Shown here: one piece after another, positions 36,789 to 51,400 of the stretch
Numbering within the stretch: position 1 is the first letter of the stretch
Layout: every line of letters begins with the position of its first letter
Source of the DNA: Lycium barbarum
Lineage: Eukaryota > Streptophyta > Magnoliopsida > Solanales > Solanaceae
Assembly: GCF_019175385.1 (NCBI RefSeq)
Contig: NC_083345.1
Span: 9,463,205 to 9,527,204, forward strand
Length of the DNA stretch: 64,000 nt
Direction: 5' to 3'
Program-made: the position numbers and the translations under genes
Notes under the pieces: model-generated
What the model saw: the letters and a program-made list of their open reading frames with translations, nothing else
The model's database searches: none
Told to the model about the DNA's origin: nothing

Positions 36789-37552
36789 GAGATAAGGGTA
36801 AAAAACACATCCTAACTATCATTTTTTTTAGTTTCATACCTAAACTATCATAAGGTTGAGAAAACTACCTAAACTGTCACTGTCTAGATTGCAAAACACA
36901 CCTGAACTAAATGTGTGAACTCACTCTCCAAAAGGCAAGTGAAGCTGAAATTTTTCTCAAAAAATTTGTCCACATGGCATGAGTAATGCTATGGTGACAC
37001 CTACATGGAAATTAAAAAATAATATTTTTTTATTAAAAAAAATTAGCATTTAAAAAAAAAATCTGGATAAAAAAAATCTAGAATTTTTTTTTTTTTGTAA
37101 AAAAATATCAAAAAATTTAGAAAATCAGAAAAAAAAATGATTTTAAAAATTGGAAAAGTTGATTTTTTTTTTAAAAGTGAAAACTAAATAATCAGTTTTC
37201 TTATGTTTTTTTTAAAAAAATAACTTTTCCATTTTTTAAACTATTTCTTTATTTAATTTTTGATATATTTTTACAAAAATTATTATTTTTCAGTTTATTT
37301 TTTAAAACAAATAGTTTTTTTTTTAAATTTCCATATAGGTCCCGTTGTGACATTATTTATCCACGTGGACAACACTTGATAACATTTTTATATAAAATGG
37401 AGAGTGTAGATCACATGTCATTCAAGAATAATTTGAGGTGTGTTTTGTAAACTAGATAGTGATAGTTTAGATAGTTTTCTCAACCTTCTGATAGTTTAGG
37501 TATGAAACTCAAAAAATAGTAATAGTTGGGATGTGTTTTTGACTTTTATCTC
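36789..37552. mobile_element. Mutator-type fold-back element with 9-bp target duplication
   Basis: The arms start GAGATAAGGGTAAAAAACAC and end GTGTTTTTGACTTTTATCTC, with about 150 bases of further inverted similarity (CTAAACTATCATAAGGTTGA against TCAACCTTCTGATAGTTTAG). TTCTTTTTA flanks both sides (36780-36788 and 37553-37561). The interior is A/T-rich with no coding capacity. Confidence 0.88.
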
Positions 37553-37894
37553 TTCTTTTTATATAGCTTAAAATGTTAATTATGACATACGATCTTTCAA
37601 CTTCATGGCATCTTTTATAATTCCTATGGTGAAAAAAGTAAGAAGAAGAAACAAAAAGAGGAGTCTTTTAGACCTAAGTAAATGAATAGATAAATAAAGA
37701 TAGTTAGGAATCATTCAAAAGTTATATGATAGTAGTAACTCATAGTATAAATCTCCTTAACAATGACTTCAATCTTTTTACAGGAGATGGTAAGTAACCT
37801 GCCAACAAAGTGTTTAAAATGACAAGTTATCCAGCTCTCAATTCCACAAAATAAGTGAATTGATTGTTTATCCATCAAACACATAAACACGTTG

Positions 37895-39200
37895 AGAGAG
37901 AAGGGCCAAAATAATACACTAACTTTGATTTTAGATCAAAATAATACATATTCTTTTACATGATGCATTAATAGTCCTTATTCTTTATTATAATGGAGCA
38001 CTTTTAGTCATCACCCAAACCAAGGTTAACTTTTTAACAGAGACTAAAAAGTTACACTAATCAAACGTTCAGCTTCTCTTTCCCTCTGTTTTCTTTCTTG
38101 CCAAGAGAATACCCAGGATTTTGCCGAGGTACTGTTAATGTAACAAAGATTTTAAAAAAAACAAACATATTGCTCTTTTCAAGATTTCTCACTGAATCAT
38201 TTATCTAAATTGATCTTTGGGTCTGTTTGATAGTAGTGGACATCTTGGCACTAGTTTGGGTGGAGTTATGAAAAAGAGCATTTCAGTATAAAAATTGTAG
38301 CTTTGTTCTGTTGATTTGGTGGGAGACATCCCTGCTTTTGCAGCAATACATAGTCTTAGTTTCATAGTTGGAGTTCAGACTTGGATAACTAATTGTGTAC
38401 ATACTTTCTTCAGTTATAATTGTTCCTTTCCAGATGTGTTGCTAGCGTAGTATTGCATTTGTTCAAAACAATGGTTTGTACTTAATGTGTGTTTTATCTC
38501 TTGTAGAAACCATGATCATGGTACTTTTACCATTGATTCGAGCTATTGGAGAAAATCAATGAGTTCAGAAACAAATTGGAGGTATGCGGAATGTGGCGAC
38601 ACATAACTAGGAGAAGTGAAAAGGAGAGACAAATGAAAAACGAGATAAGAAACTGAGAGAAAAAGATGAATACCAAAGTGCCTTAATAGAGTTTCATTTG
38701 GTTAATAATGAAGTGTGTTTGAGTTGTAGCATGCAGCCTTCAAATGGGCCTCTTAAAGCATGAATACATGTAATTACGATGTGTAAATGTACCTTTTACT
38801 TTTCTATGTAATGAATTGTTTGGATAAATGATATCAAATGTTAGTTCTGATAGGAAGTGATTGACTCTCAGTGTTGCGCTCTTAAGAGTATTTTTTCCAA
38901 TAACTGATTTTGCTATAGATGCAATTGAGGCTGAATATGAATTGGTGTTCTATTTTTGGGGCCTGGGTATTACTCTCTTAGCAAGAAAGAAGACAGAGCG
39001 CCATAGCGATAAAGAAGTAGTACTTTTGGAGGGAAAAAATAGTCTCCGTTAAAAAGTTAATCTTGGTTAAAGTTATGACTAAAAGTGCTCCACTTTAATA
39101 AAGAATAAGGACTATTAATGCACTATGTGAAAGAATATGTATTATTTTGATCTAGAACCAAAGATAGTGTATGATTTTGTATGATTTTGGGCCTTTTCTC
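37895..39200. mobile_element. Non-autonomous Mutator-like element, 9-bp target duplication, about 220-bp TIRs
   Basis: AACACGTTG flanks both sides (37886-37894 and 39201-39209). Long terminal inverted repeats run inward from AGAGAGAAGGGCCAAAATAA on the left and its counterpart TTTTGGGCCTTTTCTC on the right. They pair through AGTCCTTATTCTTTATTA and TTCTTTCTTGCCAAGAGA near 38090-38107. About 850 bases between the arms (38115-38963) are single-copy in this window and unrecognised. No transposase is visible. Host-sequence capture (Pack-MULE) is possible but unproven. Confidence 0.85.
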
Positions 39201-39413
39201 AACACGTTGAACATAAAATCTTGGCAACTCAAACGCATACATATACATTATCAAATCTTGGCAACTCAAACATACATATAAATACCATATCTTGGGATTT
39301 GACATTTCAAAACTCGACCAATGAGTGAACATTATTCAGCCACAAGTACATAATCATTCTTTATTGGTAAAAAAGAGTAACAGTTTGCAACAAACAGCTT
39401 ATAGTAACTATGC

Positions 39414-42400
39414 TTATTCCTTTCGCATTAACCTTGACACCATATGCTCAGTTTTCTGCCAAGAAAAAACAAAGGTGTTAGCAGATTAATATCACACTCG
39501 CTGCGCTATCGAACAAAGCTATGGAATCAAGCAGAAAAGTTGATATGATTGTGCTAGCAGTGACTTATCACAAACAGAAGCGGATCCAGAATTTAAAGTT
39601 TATGAGTCCCTACAACGATCGCAAGTTAATATTATAATAATAACTAAGTTCACAATAATATTTGTAAATATTTAGTAGATTTCTTAGTGTATACACAGGT
39701 CCAGGCAAAAGCTACTGCGTTCACGTGAACTCATAAGCGAGCCTCTAGATCTACCCCTGGACACAAAATCCGTTTAGATGATTGTCAAAGACACATTGTA
39801 AATCCCACAATTCTGATAGATAACAGAAAAAAGTTTATTTCTGCTTCTGTTGGGCAGTAAATCCTGTCAAGATGGATAAGAAACCACCAGGTACTCCACA
39901 AAAAAAACAGGGGGCCTAGTTCAAGAACTCGGAATACAAAAGATTTTGTATATCTCTGGCAATCACCAGTTTAAATCTTGTCTTACTTTCCCGATCAGTT
40001 CAACTTTAGTTAAAAATTACAAACATGAAAATAGACATATTAAGAACTGATTCTATAAGCACAAGTGCGGCAAAGCACCTTAACTATCACATTCACAAGA
40101 CCCTGCCAGTTGCTTAAACAGATTACCCCTTCAGTCTTACAATATTTTGCACAGTACCCCTTGTCTTTCTATGAAAATTGAGTATAACCACGAAATTTTG
40201 CCTGGTATTTTGCAAGAACAGTCGATAGGAAATGTATTTTGGCTGTTACAACTCATTGATGATATCTGATTTATGCAAACATGTTTCACCACATTTGAAC
40301 TTGAATATATAATGTCAAGTATGTAAAATCTTGAAATTTACAATATGGATAGGTTGTTCATAACTATAGAAAAGCTCAGATAGGACATGAAATGCTAAAA
40401 GTAGGAGAAAAGGATGTGAAAGGAAGCATTTCATTCCAGTGTTGTCAAAGGCATGCTTAAGCCCTGAAGCGAGGCTCAAAACATGTTGAGCGCTTTGCCT
40501 CGCTTTATGTGCGCTTCAGTGTCATCATCAAGGCTCTAAGACATACTTTTCCTTGCCAATGAGCCTCTCTTGAAATGGTGACACTGGATAATTGATATTT
40601 CACTTTATCATAAAGCTTTTACAATTTCTTTGTCCATATATTTGTTATTCATGCTTATTATCATTAAAGCCCACGCTTTATTTGCGCTTAAAGCCCCAGC
40701 TGACCTTAGAGCTTCTTGCGCTTTTCGCTTTTGATAACACTGTTTCATTCTACTGATTGCTGCAACAACAAGCTCTCTGATTACTTAAGATAAGTCACTC
40801 AGAGTTGAAATCATGCACCATTTTGTAGTACTGGCTCACCCAGAATATGCAAGAGGGTACAGAAGCCTTTATAATCAGATCTAACAAACCAAAAATCAGG
40901 AGCCTCTATTTTGTTGCACCTTGTAATATGGAGAACAGACTTTACAATTATGTAATGTAAAAGGGAACTAACCTGCTCAGTGTGTGGCAGATACTTTCCA
41001 TCAAAAGTCACGACAACCCGATCCTTCCCATCCACACCTTTGATTTTATCAACTGAGCAGAAAAAGTCTATAGCTGACATGCTAAATATTATCAGCCATA
41101 AGTTAAAATCTCACATATCAGCTCAATACAAGTGTATCATGTGCAGGAAGCCTAGTGAAATTTGGGGAACTTTCACTAGTAAAAGTGCCCATTTAACAGT
41201 AACATAATATTGCATGCAAAACACACATATATAGCTTTGATTACGTATACTAAATTTGATAAATAACTGAAAAAGTAGACACTCTGTTTTGGTTGTATAT
41301 CATTATAGAGAATCAGAGAATTGTGAGAAGCACTACTCGGGCTAGAAGAAAATTAGAGCTACAGAATGAATACACTCCTAGAGCAATACAAAACTTCACA
41401 GCCCGATAACAGTTTCCAATTTAGCTAATAACTAGAAAAAATATGCTAATCCGAATCAGAGATAGGGAAGACAAGATGGGTCAATTTGGCCAAACAAAGA
41501 GTGTGTTACGTTTGGTCCCTAAAGATGCATGCTATCAAACTGAACAGAAATAGGCAGTAGATCCTCCCTTCGAAATGTGGCCATGGCTCATAAATCATAA
41601 TACCCTCTGCTCTTTTTATCTTACATAAATCAAAATGTGGCGGTGCCAGCCAATTAGAATCTGTATTGTACAACACATGTGCAGCAGTGATAAATAGTTC
41701 ATGCGAGTTGTATACACAATCTAGTTATGTAGAGAGGTTGCGTGATTCACCAAACAAAATAAAGTCACCATATATATCACAGGATTATAATAAGATAATG
41801 AATTAGCTACAGTAAGTGCATTTGGTGGATGATTAATAAAGGCAAGATGGATGAGCTGGGGAAAACTTATCTTACAAGTGAATATCAGCTAGCTGTGAAA
41901 TTGCAGTTAGAATTTTCTGTTTCACTATTAATTCATTAAAAAATCGGGAAGAGGGTAATAGGGATGAGGCGGGTTCGAGAGCTTGGGTTTGTGAACAAGA
42001 AAGCATAGACATGCAGGTGAGTGCTAGAGGGCAGGTAATTCGGCTTAATCCTGAGATATCGGATATCATTCCTAATCCCCTTAGCAAAAAGCACTAAAAC
42101 AAAACAGCAGATAATGCAGAAGAGACTTTAACCCACCCCCCACAGGTTGTGCAAGCTCTAATTCATCTACAAAAGGCTTCTTATGAACCATGACTTGCAA
42201 TAAACCAGAGATGAACTAATGCAAGTCAGAGTAGTTAACCATCAGAGGCAATTCATAAAGGTTCACAAGATGCGGAGCTTCCCTCGTTTAAAGGCAGAGA
42301 GCACTTCTAGAGTATGAGTCTTTAACACATGCATAGATCCACATACAAGAAAAGATTATATATCTATGAGCAAAAAAAAAAATTAATCAATAAAATAAGA

Positions 42401-45400
42401 ACAGATATTTAAGAAGCATGCTAAGTGGAGAGACTTACATGCCATCACCAAATTCTTCGTTGATAATTTCCTTGATACTCTCACCAAAGTGCATGACACC
42501 TTCATTCAATCTGTTGAAGGGACAAAATAATCAAATTTAGTCTGAAATGCAACAGAAAGCTTTCGAAAAACTTTGTCCAATAGGTCTAGCCGACAACTTC
42601 ACACCTTAAGCAATGCTATATGCTGTTTCCTAAATAAGCTAATGATTTCACGGGAACAATGAAATAGTGCATGTACACCAACGCTAATGTTTTTTATCCG
42701 CCTCTGGCTACTGGACTAGTAAATGTTATACGAGAATGTTTCACCTTCTAACTAGGAATACAAGTTTCCTCCAGTCTCTACATAAGAATTTCCAGTTTCC
42801 TGAATCCCGTATTTCCTCATATCCGCCTCTGGCTACTGGACTAGTAAATGTTATACAAGAATGTTTCACTCTCTAACAAGGAATACAAGTTTCCTCCATT
42901 CTCTACATAAGAATTTCCGGTTTCCTGAATCCCGTATTTCCTCTAGTTCTATCAACTACCACACACTATGGCAAGATCAAAGCTTTCCAGAAAATGAACA
43001 ATCAAGACCAATGTAGCGGATCTCTTTATACAATGGTTTATCGAATGAAGTTAATAGGGAACCTCACTCTACTTCTATCAACTACCATACACCACAACAA
43101 GATCAAATCTCCATAGATATTAGATAATCAAAAATCAAGAAATGGGTAAAGTGATTCACCTGAAAAACAGAGGGTCTTCATTCAAGTCATCTCTTTTCAA
43201 CTGGGAACAAAACAAGATCATCTCGTTCCAATTTATTGTTTCCATTGAACTCTGTGTTCTATAACAGAACCTCTTATCTTATTGATTCTGGAAACTCGTG
43301 CGTTTCCTTCAATTAGGTGTTTTTCTGCTTTGCTTTTCATATGAACTCTAATAAATCTATAAAGGAAGTCAAGTTTGCTTATATCATTTAACTTTGATTG
43401 AATCCGTTATATCAGATTTTCCCCAGATTTTACAGTTCCACTCTTACCCTAGTCTCTATGTTGGGAATAAAATAGATCCGCAAAAATAATATTTACGGTA
43501 TTAGTGATAAACGTGGAACACTAAGTTATGGTTAAGTCAGCAAGAATAAAATGAAGCAATAATGACATCGGAATTTTACGTGGAAACCCTTCTGAATAAG
43601 GGAAAAACCACGGCCAAGAGGAGCAACTGATATCACTATAGTAAGGAATTTTACATTGTGTAGTCACGAGTATAAATACTCTAAAGACCACTACACACTC
43701 AAAAAGAAAAAACACTCTTTTGATTTTTCTCACCTCACTACAATATCCCTCACACTCTTATTTTTCTTCACAGACTATTTTCTTACAGTCTATGGAATAC
43801 CTTGCTCTCTATAATTTTTTTCTCTCTTTTCTGGTGTATTACAAATGATAGAAAGTTTCCCTATTTATAAGGATGAAATAGATCTATTGATGTCATCAGT
43901 GACATTACTTGAATGTAGCAAGTCAAGGTGTTCATTATGAACACATTCAATAGCCGATTATCCCATTTCAAAAATAGCTGCCAATGTGATTTCATGTATA
44001 TTTTGTCAAAGGAAGAAAATCTTCCTTCCTTAAAATATGGGATAGGGGACTGGATCCCACAAATCTCCCAAGTCCCATTCACTTGAAGGAGGGTACACTG
44101 GCTTCTAGTTTGAGTGCATGCCGACAAGTTCTTTGCACAGTTCGAACTTGTCTCTCGATACCACCTTGGTCAGCATATCTGCAGGATTTTCATTCGTGTG
44201 AATCTTCTTGACTTAGAACAATTCGCTCTCCAATCCAATGATATCTGACATCGATGTGTTTTGTTCTCGCATGGTACATGGAATTCTTACTCAGGTCTAT
44301 TGCACTCTGACTGTGGAAATAGACAACATACTCCATTTGCTGCAATCCAAGTTCTTGAAGAAATCTCTTGAGCCATATCATCTCCTTGCCAGCTTCAGTA
44401 GCCACAATATACTCCGCTTCAGTTGTAGACAGTGCAACACACTTCTGCAACTTCGACTGCCATGATATAGCTCCCCCTGAAAAAGTAAACAAATATCCAG
44501 TAGTGGATTTTCTTTTATCAAGGTCACCTGCCATATCAGAATCTGTATAGCCCTTCAAGATTGGATTTGATCCTCCAAAACACAAGCATTCATCTAAGCT
44601 TCCTCTTAGATACCTGAGTATCCACTTCACAGCTTCCTAATGCTTTTTTCCTGGAATTTCGAGAAATCTGCTAACAACACCGACTGCATGAGCAATATCT
44701 GGTCGAGTGCATACCATTGCATACATCAAACTTCCGACGGCAGAGGAATAAGGAATCTTGGCCATTCTCTCTTTTTCCTCCGTTGTTGTAGGACACATCT
44801 TTTTGCTCAATTTCAGATGACCAGGAAGAGGTGTGCTAACCCACTTAGCACTCTTCATATTGAAGCGCTCTAGTACCACGTTCTATGTACATTTTTTGTG
44901 ACAAATAAAGCTTCCTTTCATCTCTTGAACGAGTAATTCTCATGCCCAAAATCTGCTTAGCATGACCCAAGTCTTTCATTGCAAAAGACTTACTCAACTG
45001 TTTCTTCAACTCGTCAATCTTGGAAGCATTCCTGCGTACAATCAACATATCATCCACATATAGCAGGAGGATGATAAAGTCATCATCAGAAATTTTTTGT
45101 GCAAACACACAGTGATCTGAAGAAGTCTTCTTATAGCCTTGCTCCCCCATAACAGATTCAAACTTCTTGTACCACTGTTTGGGAGCTTACTTCAATCCAT
45201 ATAGACTCTTTTTAAGTTTGCATACAAGATTTTCTTTACCTTTTGCCTTGAAGCCCTAAGGTTGTTCCATATAAATCTCCTCTTCTAAGTCACCGTGAAG
45301 AAAAGCAGTCTTCACATCCATCTGCTCAATCTCCAAATCAAGACTAGCAGTCAAACCAAGAACTGTCCGAATGGAGGACATTTTCACGACAGGAGAGAAT

Positions 45401-48400
45401 ATTTCGTCAAAGTCAATACCTTTCCTTTGACCAAATGCCTTAACAACCAATCTAGCTTTGTATCTGGGCTTCAAGTTGTGTTCTTCGACTTTAACTTTGA
45501 ACACCCACTTGTTCTTCAAAGCTCTCATGCAATTTCACCAACTCATAAGTATGGTTCTCATGCAGAGATTTCATCTCATCTTGCATGGCTTCAATCCATT
45601 AATCCTTGTGCTCATCTTCTTTGGCCTCCTCATAACATTCAGGTTCTCCCCCATCAGTGAGTAATACATACTCATTAGGTGAATAACGGGAAGAAGGAAC
45701 ATGCTGTCTAGTAGACCTTCTAAGTGGAATATCTGACTTATCCACGACTTCATGAGTAGGAGCATCTACCTCATCAATAGCAGCATCGTTATCATCATCA
45801 ACATGCTGATCTGGAACATGATTCTAGGCATCACTATCGAGCCCACCAACATCATCAACATTTGTATGAGGGACTTGATCAAGATTAACTAAACCTTCAA
45901 AACTTGAAGATTTTATCTTCTCCGCTTTGTTAATATCTTCAATGATTTGATCCTCCACGAAGATAACATCATGACTTCTTCTCAATTGGATCATATAGCC
46001 TGTAACCAAACTCATCAAGGTCATAACCAATGAAGATGCACTGCCTTGTCTTGGCAGTTAATTTTAACCTCTCATCTTTAGGCACATGTACAAAAGCTTT
46101 GCAACCAAACACTTTCAAATGGTCATAGGAAACATCCTTGCCATACCAAACTCAGTTTGAAACATCACTTTGCAAAGCAACCGCAGGGGATAGATTAATA
46201 ACATGTGCGGCGGTCAACAATGCCTCACCCCAAAAGGAATTCGACAACTTTGCTTCAGAAAGCAAATATCTAACTCTTTCCATCAAGGTCCTGTTATCCT
46301 CTCTGCCAAACCATTAAGTTGAGGAGTCTTCTGGTGTCTGATACCCTTTTGTTTGCAGTATTCGTCAAACGGTCCGCAATATTCACCACCGTTATCTGTG
46401 CGAATACACTTTAGCTTCTTTCCTGTTTCAACTGCTTAAAGACACCCAACACTTGGTCTTTAGTCTTCAGGACGTAGACCCAAAGTTTCCTTGAGCAATC
46501 ATCAATAAAAGTAGCAAAGTAAAGTGCACCACCCAAAGTCCTTGTCTTCATTGGACCACATAAATCTGAATGCACCAACTCAAGCAACTCTGTCTTTCTT
46601 GAAGGAGGATGAGACTTGAAAGAAACTCTATTTTGTTTTCCAGCCAAGCAGTGCTCACACTTTTCTAATTTAGCACTTTCGAAATTTGACAACAATTTCT
46701 TTTTGACTAGAACATTTAGTCTTTTCTCGCTAATGTGGCTAAGCCTCTTATGCCATAACGTTGAAGAGCTATTGCTCTCAACTGCATTCACCATATTAAC
46801 ACAGGTAGAGGCCGTAGTCCAGTATAAACCACGACGCTTTTCGCCACGAGCCACAATCATGGAACCCTTAGTGAGCTTCCACTTTCCAGCACCATTGGTA
46901 CTGACATATCCCTCATCATCCAAAACACCAACAGAGATCAAGTGCAAACGAACATCTGGTGCATGCTTTACATTGTTTAAAACTAGTTTCCAAACAAACC
47001 GTTCCAACACCAGCCACTCTAGATACAGTCTCATTACCCGTACTCAAAGTTCCAAAGTTACCCGGAGTATAGGATGAGAAAAATTCCTTCATTGATATCA
47101 CATGAGATGCGGCACCACTGTCCACAACCCAGCTTGACTCATCACAAGCAATATTTATCAGATCCGCATCAAGGACAATAATAAGATCTTCTGTAGTGAC
47201 AGCGGCAACACGATTGCCATCTTCTTGCTTTTCCTCCTTATCTCTATTCTCCTTTTTCAAAATCCGGCAGAACTTCTTTGTGTGCCTTTTTTTCCCGCAA
47301 TGATAGCACTCAATATCTTTAAGTCTGCTTCTGGATTTTCTTCTATGATGTTCTCTATTTTGAGAACCACGATACTTGCCTCTCCCCCTAGTGTCAGTCA
47401 CCAAGACATCTGATGAGGAGGAACCTTGAGATTTTCTTCTCATCTCTTCATTTAAAAGACTGCTCTTGGCAAGATCCATAGAGATCACACCATCCGGAGC
47501 AGAATTTGATAATGAAGTTCTAATAATTTCCCAAGAATCTGGTAGGGAACTAAGTAGAAACAAGCCTTGAATTTCTTCATCAAAATTAATGCCCATAGTA
47601 GATAACTGGTTCATGATCCCTTGAAAAATATTCAGATGATCTGTCATTGCGGAACCATCGTGGTATTTTAAACCCAGCATTTGCTTTATCAAAAACATCT
47701 TGTTGTTACCAGTTTTCCGAGCATACAAACTTTCAAGATGCTCCCATAGGGTCCGAGCATACGTCTCCCCAGAAATATCTTCAACACATTATCGTCAATC
47801 CACTGTCTAATAAAGCCGCAAACCTGCCGATGCAATAAATTCCACTCTTCATCTGATTTATTATCAGGCTTTTTAGTGGCAAAGACAGGTTGATGAAAAT
47901 TCTTGACATAGAGCAAATCTTCCATTTTGCCCTTCCAAATGGCATAATTTACGCCACTCAAAGTAACCATTCTACTAGTGTTGGCTTCCATCGTTTATCA
48001 CAAATACAAATACTATTTATTTGAAGATCAAAGTAATTCTTTCCTGATGTGGAAGTTCAGATTGTGCTGCAACCACAGAGCATGCTCAGACAAAACCTTG
48101 GCTCTGATACCACTAGAGATAAGGAGGAAAAGCAAGAAGATGGCAATCGTGTTGCCGCTGTCACTACAGAAGATCTTATTACTGTCCTTGATGCGGATCT
48201 GATAAATATTGCTTGTGATGAGTCAAGCTGGGTTGTGGACAGTGGTGTCGCATCTCATGTGACATCAATGAAGGAATTTTTCTCATCCTATACTCCGGGT
48301 GACTTTGGAACTTTGAGTACGGGTAATGAGACTGTATCTAGAGTGGTTGGTGTTGGAACGATTTGTTTGGAAACTAGTATTGGAACTAAACTAGTTTTAA

Positions 48401-51400
48401 ACAATGTAAAGCATGCACCAGATGTTCGTTTGCACTTGATCTCTGTTGGTGTTTTGGATGATGCGGGATATGTCAGTACCAATGGTGCTGGAAAGTGGAA
48501 GCTCACTAAGGGTTCCATGATTGTGGCTCGTGGCGAAAAGCGTCGTGGTCTATACTGGACTACGGCCTCTACCTGTGTTAATATGGTGAATGCAGTTGAG
48601 AGCAATAGCTCTTCAACGTTATGGCATAAGAGGCTTAGCCACATTAGCGAGAAAAGACTAAATGTTCTAGTCAAAAAGAAATTGTTGTCAAATTTCGAAA
48701 GTGCTAAATTAGAAAAGTGTGAGCACTGCTTGGCTGGAAAACAAAATAGAGTTTCTTTCAAGTCTCATCCTCCTTCAAGAAAGACAGAGTTGCTTGAGTT
48801 GGTGCATTCAGATTTATGTGGTCCAATGAAGACAAGGACTTTGGGTGGTGCACTTTACTTTGCAACTTTTATTGATGATTGCTCAAGGAAACTTTGGGTC
48901 TACGTCCTGAAGACTAAAGACCAAGTGTTGGGTGTCTTTAAGCAGTTGAAACAGGAAAGAAGCTAAAGTGTATTCGCACAGATAACGGTGGTGAATATTG
49001 CGGACCGTTTGACGAATACTGCAAACAAAAGGGTATCAGACACCAGAAGACTCCTCAACTTAATGGTTTGGCAGAGAGGATAACAGGACCTTGATGGAAA
49101 GAGTTAGATATTTGCTTTCTGAAGCAAAGTTGTCGAATTCCTTTTGGGGTGAGGCATTGTTGACCGCCGCACATGTTATTAATCTATCCCCTGCGGTTGC
49201 TTTGCAAAGTGATGTTTCAAACTGAGTTTGGTATGGCAAGGATGTTTCCTATGACCATTTGAAAGTGTTTGGTTGCAAAGCTTTTGTACATGTGCCTAAA
49301 GATGAGAGGTTAAAATTAACTGCCAAGACAAGGCAGTGCATCTTCATTGGTTATGGCCTTGATGAGTTTGGTTACAGGCTATATGATCCAATTGAGAAGA
49401 AGGTCGTGATGTTATCTTCGTGGAGGATCAAACCATTGAAGATATTAACAAAGCGGAGAAGATAAAATCTTCAAGTTCTGAAGGTTTAGTTAATCTTGAT
49501 CAAGTCCCTCATACAAATGTTGATGACGTTGGTGGGCTCGATGATGATGGTGATGCCTAGAATCATGTTCCAGATCAGCATGTTGATGATGATAACGATG
49601 CTGCTATTGATGAGGTAGATGCTCCTACTCATGAAGTCGTGGATGAGTCAGATATTCCACTTAGAAGGTCTACTAGACAGCATGTTCCTTCTTCCCGTTA
49701 TTCACCTAATGAGTATTACTCACTGATGGGGGAGAACCTGAATGTTATGAGGAGGCCAAAGAAGATGAGCACAAGGATTAATGGATTGAAGCCATGCAAG
49801 ATGAGATGAAATCTCTGCATGAGAACCATACTTATGAGTTGGTGAAATTGCCTAAGGGCATGAGAGCTTTGAAAAACAAGTGGGTGTTCAAAGTTAAAGT
49901 CGAAGAACACAGCTTGAAGCCCAAATACAAAGCTAGATTGGTTGTTAAGGCATTTGGTCAAAGGAAAGGTATTGACTTTGACGAAATATTTTCTCCTGTC
50001 GTGAAAATGTCCTCCATTCGGACAGTTCTTGGTTTGACTGCTAGTCTTGATTTGGAGATTGAGCAGATGGATGTGAAGACTGCTTTTCTTCACGGTGACT
50101 TAGAAGAGGAGATTTATATGGAACAACCTGAGGGCTTCAAGGCAAAAGATAAAGAAAATCTTGTATGCAAACTTAAGAAGAGTCTATATGGATTGAAGCA
50201 AGCTCCCAAACAGTGGTACAAGAAGTTTGAATCTGTTATGGGGGAGCAAGGCTATAAAAAGACTTCTTCAGATCACTGTGTGTTTGCACAAAAATTTTCT
50301 GATGATGACTTTATCATCCTCCTGCTATATGTGGATGATATGTTGATTGTACGCAGGAATGCTTCCAAGATTGACGAGTTGAAGAAACAGTTGAGTAAGT
50401 CTTTTGCAATGAAAGACTTGGGTCATGCTAAGCAGATTTTGGGCATGAGAATTACTCGTTCAAGAGATGAAAGGAAGCTTTATTTGTCACAAAAAATGTA
50501 CATAGAACGTGTACTAGAGCGCTTCAATATGAAGAGTGCTAAGTGGGTTAGCACACCTCTTCCTGGTCATCTAAAATTGAGCAAAAAGATGTGTCCTACA
50601 ACAATGGAGGAAAAAGAGAGAATGGCCAAGATTCCTTATTCCTCTGCCGTCGGAAGTTTGATGTATGCAATGGTATGCACTCGACTAGATATTGCTCATG
50701 CAGTTGGTGTTGTTAGCAGACTCGAAAATCCAGGGAAAAAGCATTGGGAAGCTGTGAAGTGGATACTCAGGTATCTAAGAGGAAGATCAGATGAATGCTT
50801 GTGTTTTGGAGGATCAAATCCAATCTTGAAGGGCTATACAGATTCTGATATGGCAGGTGACCTTGATAAAAGAAAATCCACTACTGGATATTTGTTTACT
50901 TTTTCAGGGGGAGCTATATCATGGCAGTCGAAGTTGCAGAAGTGTGTTGCACTGTCTACAACTGAAGCGGAGTATATTGCGGCTACTGAAGCTGGCAAGG
51001 AGATGATATGGCTCAAGAGATTTCTTCAAGAACTTGGATTGCAGCAAATGGAGTATGTTGTCTATTGCGACAGTCAGAGTGCAATAGACCTGAGTAAGAA
51101 TTCCATGTACCATGCGAGAACAAAACACATCGATGTCAGATATCATTGGATTGGAGAGCGAATTGTTCTAAGTCAAGAAGATTCACACGAATGAAAATCC
51201 TGCAGATATGCTGACCAAGGTGGTATCGAGAGACAAGTTCGAACTGTGCAAAGAACTTGTCGGCATGCACTCAAACTAGAAGTCAGTGTACCCTCCTTCA
51301 AGTGAATAGGACTTGAGGGGGAGATTTGTGGGATCCAGTCCCCTATCCCATATTTTAAGGAAGGAAGATTTTCTTCCTTTGACAAAATATACATGAAATC

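Noticed and set aside
48049..51194. Right arm as an independent Copia insertion
   Set aside because: It has no 5' LTR, no leader, no amino-terminal gag and no target duplication of its own, and it shares lesions and a junction with the left arm.
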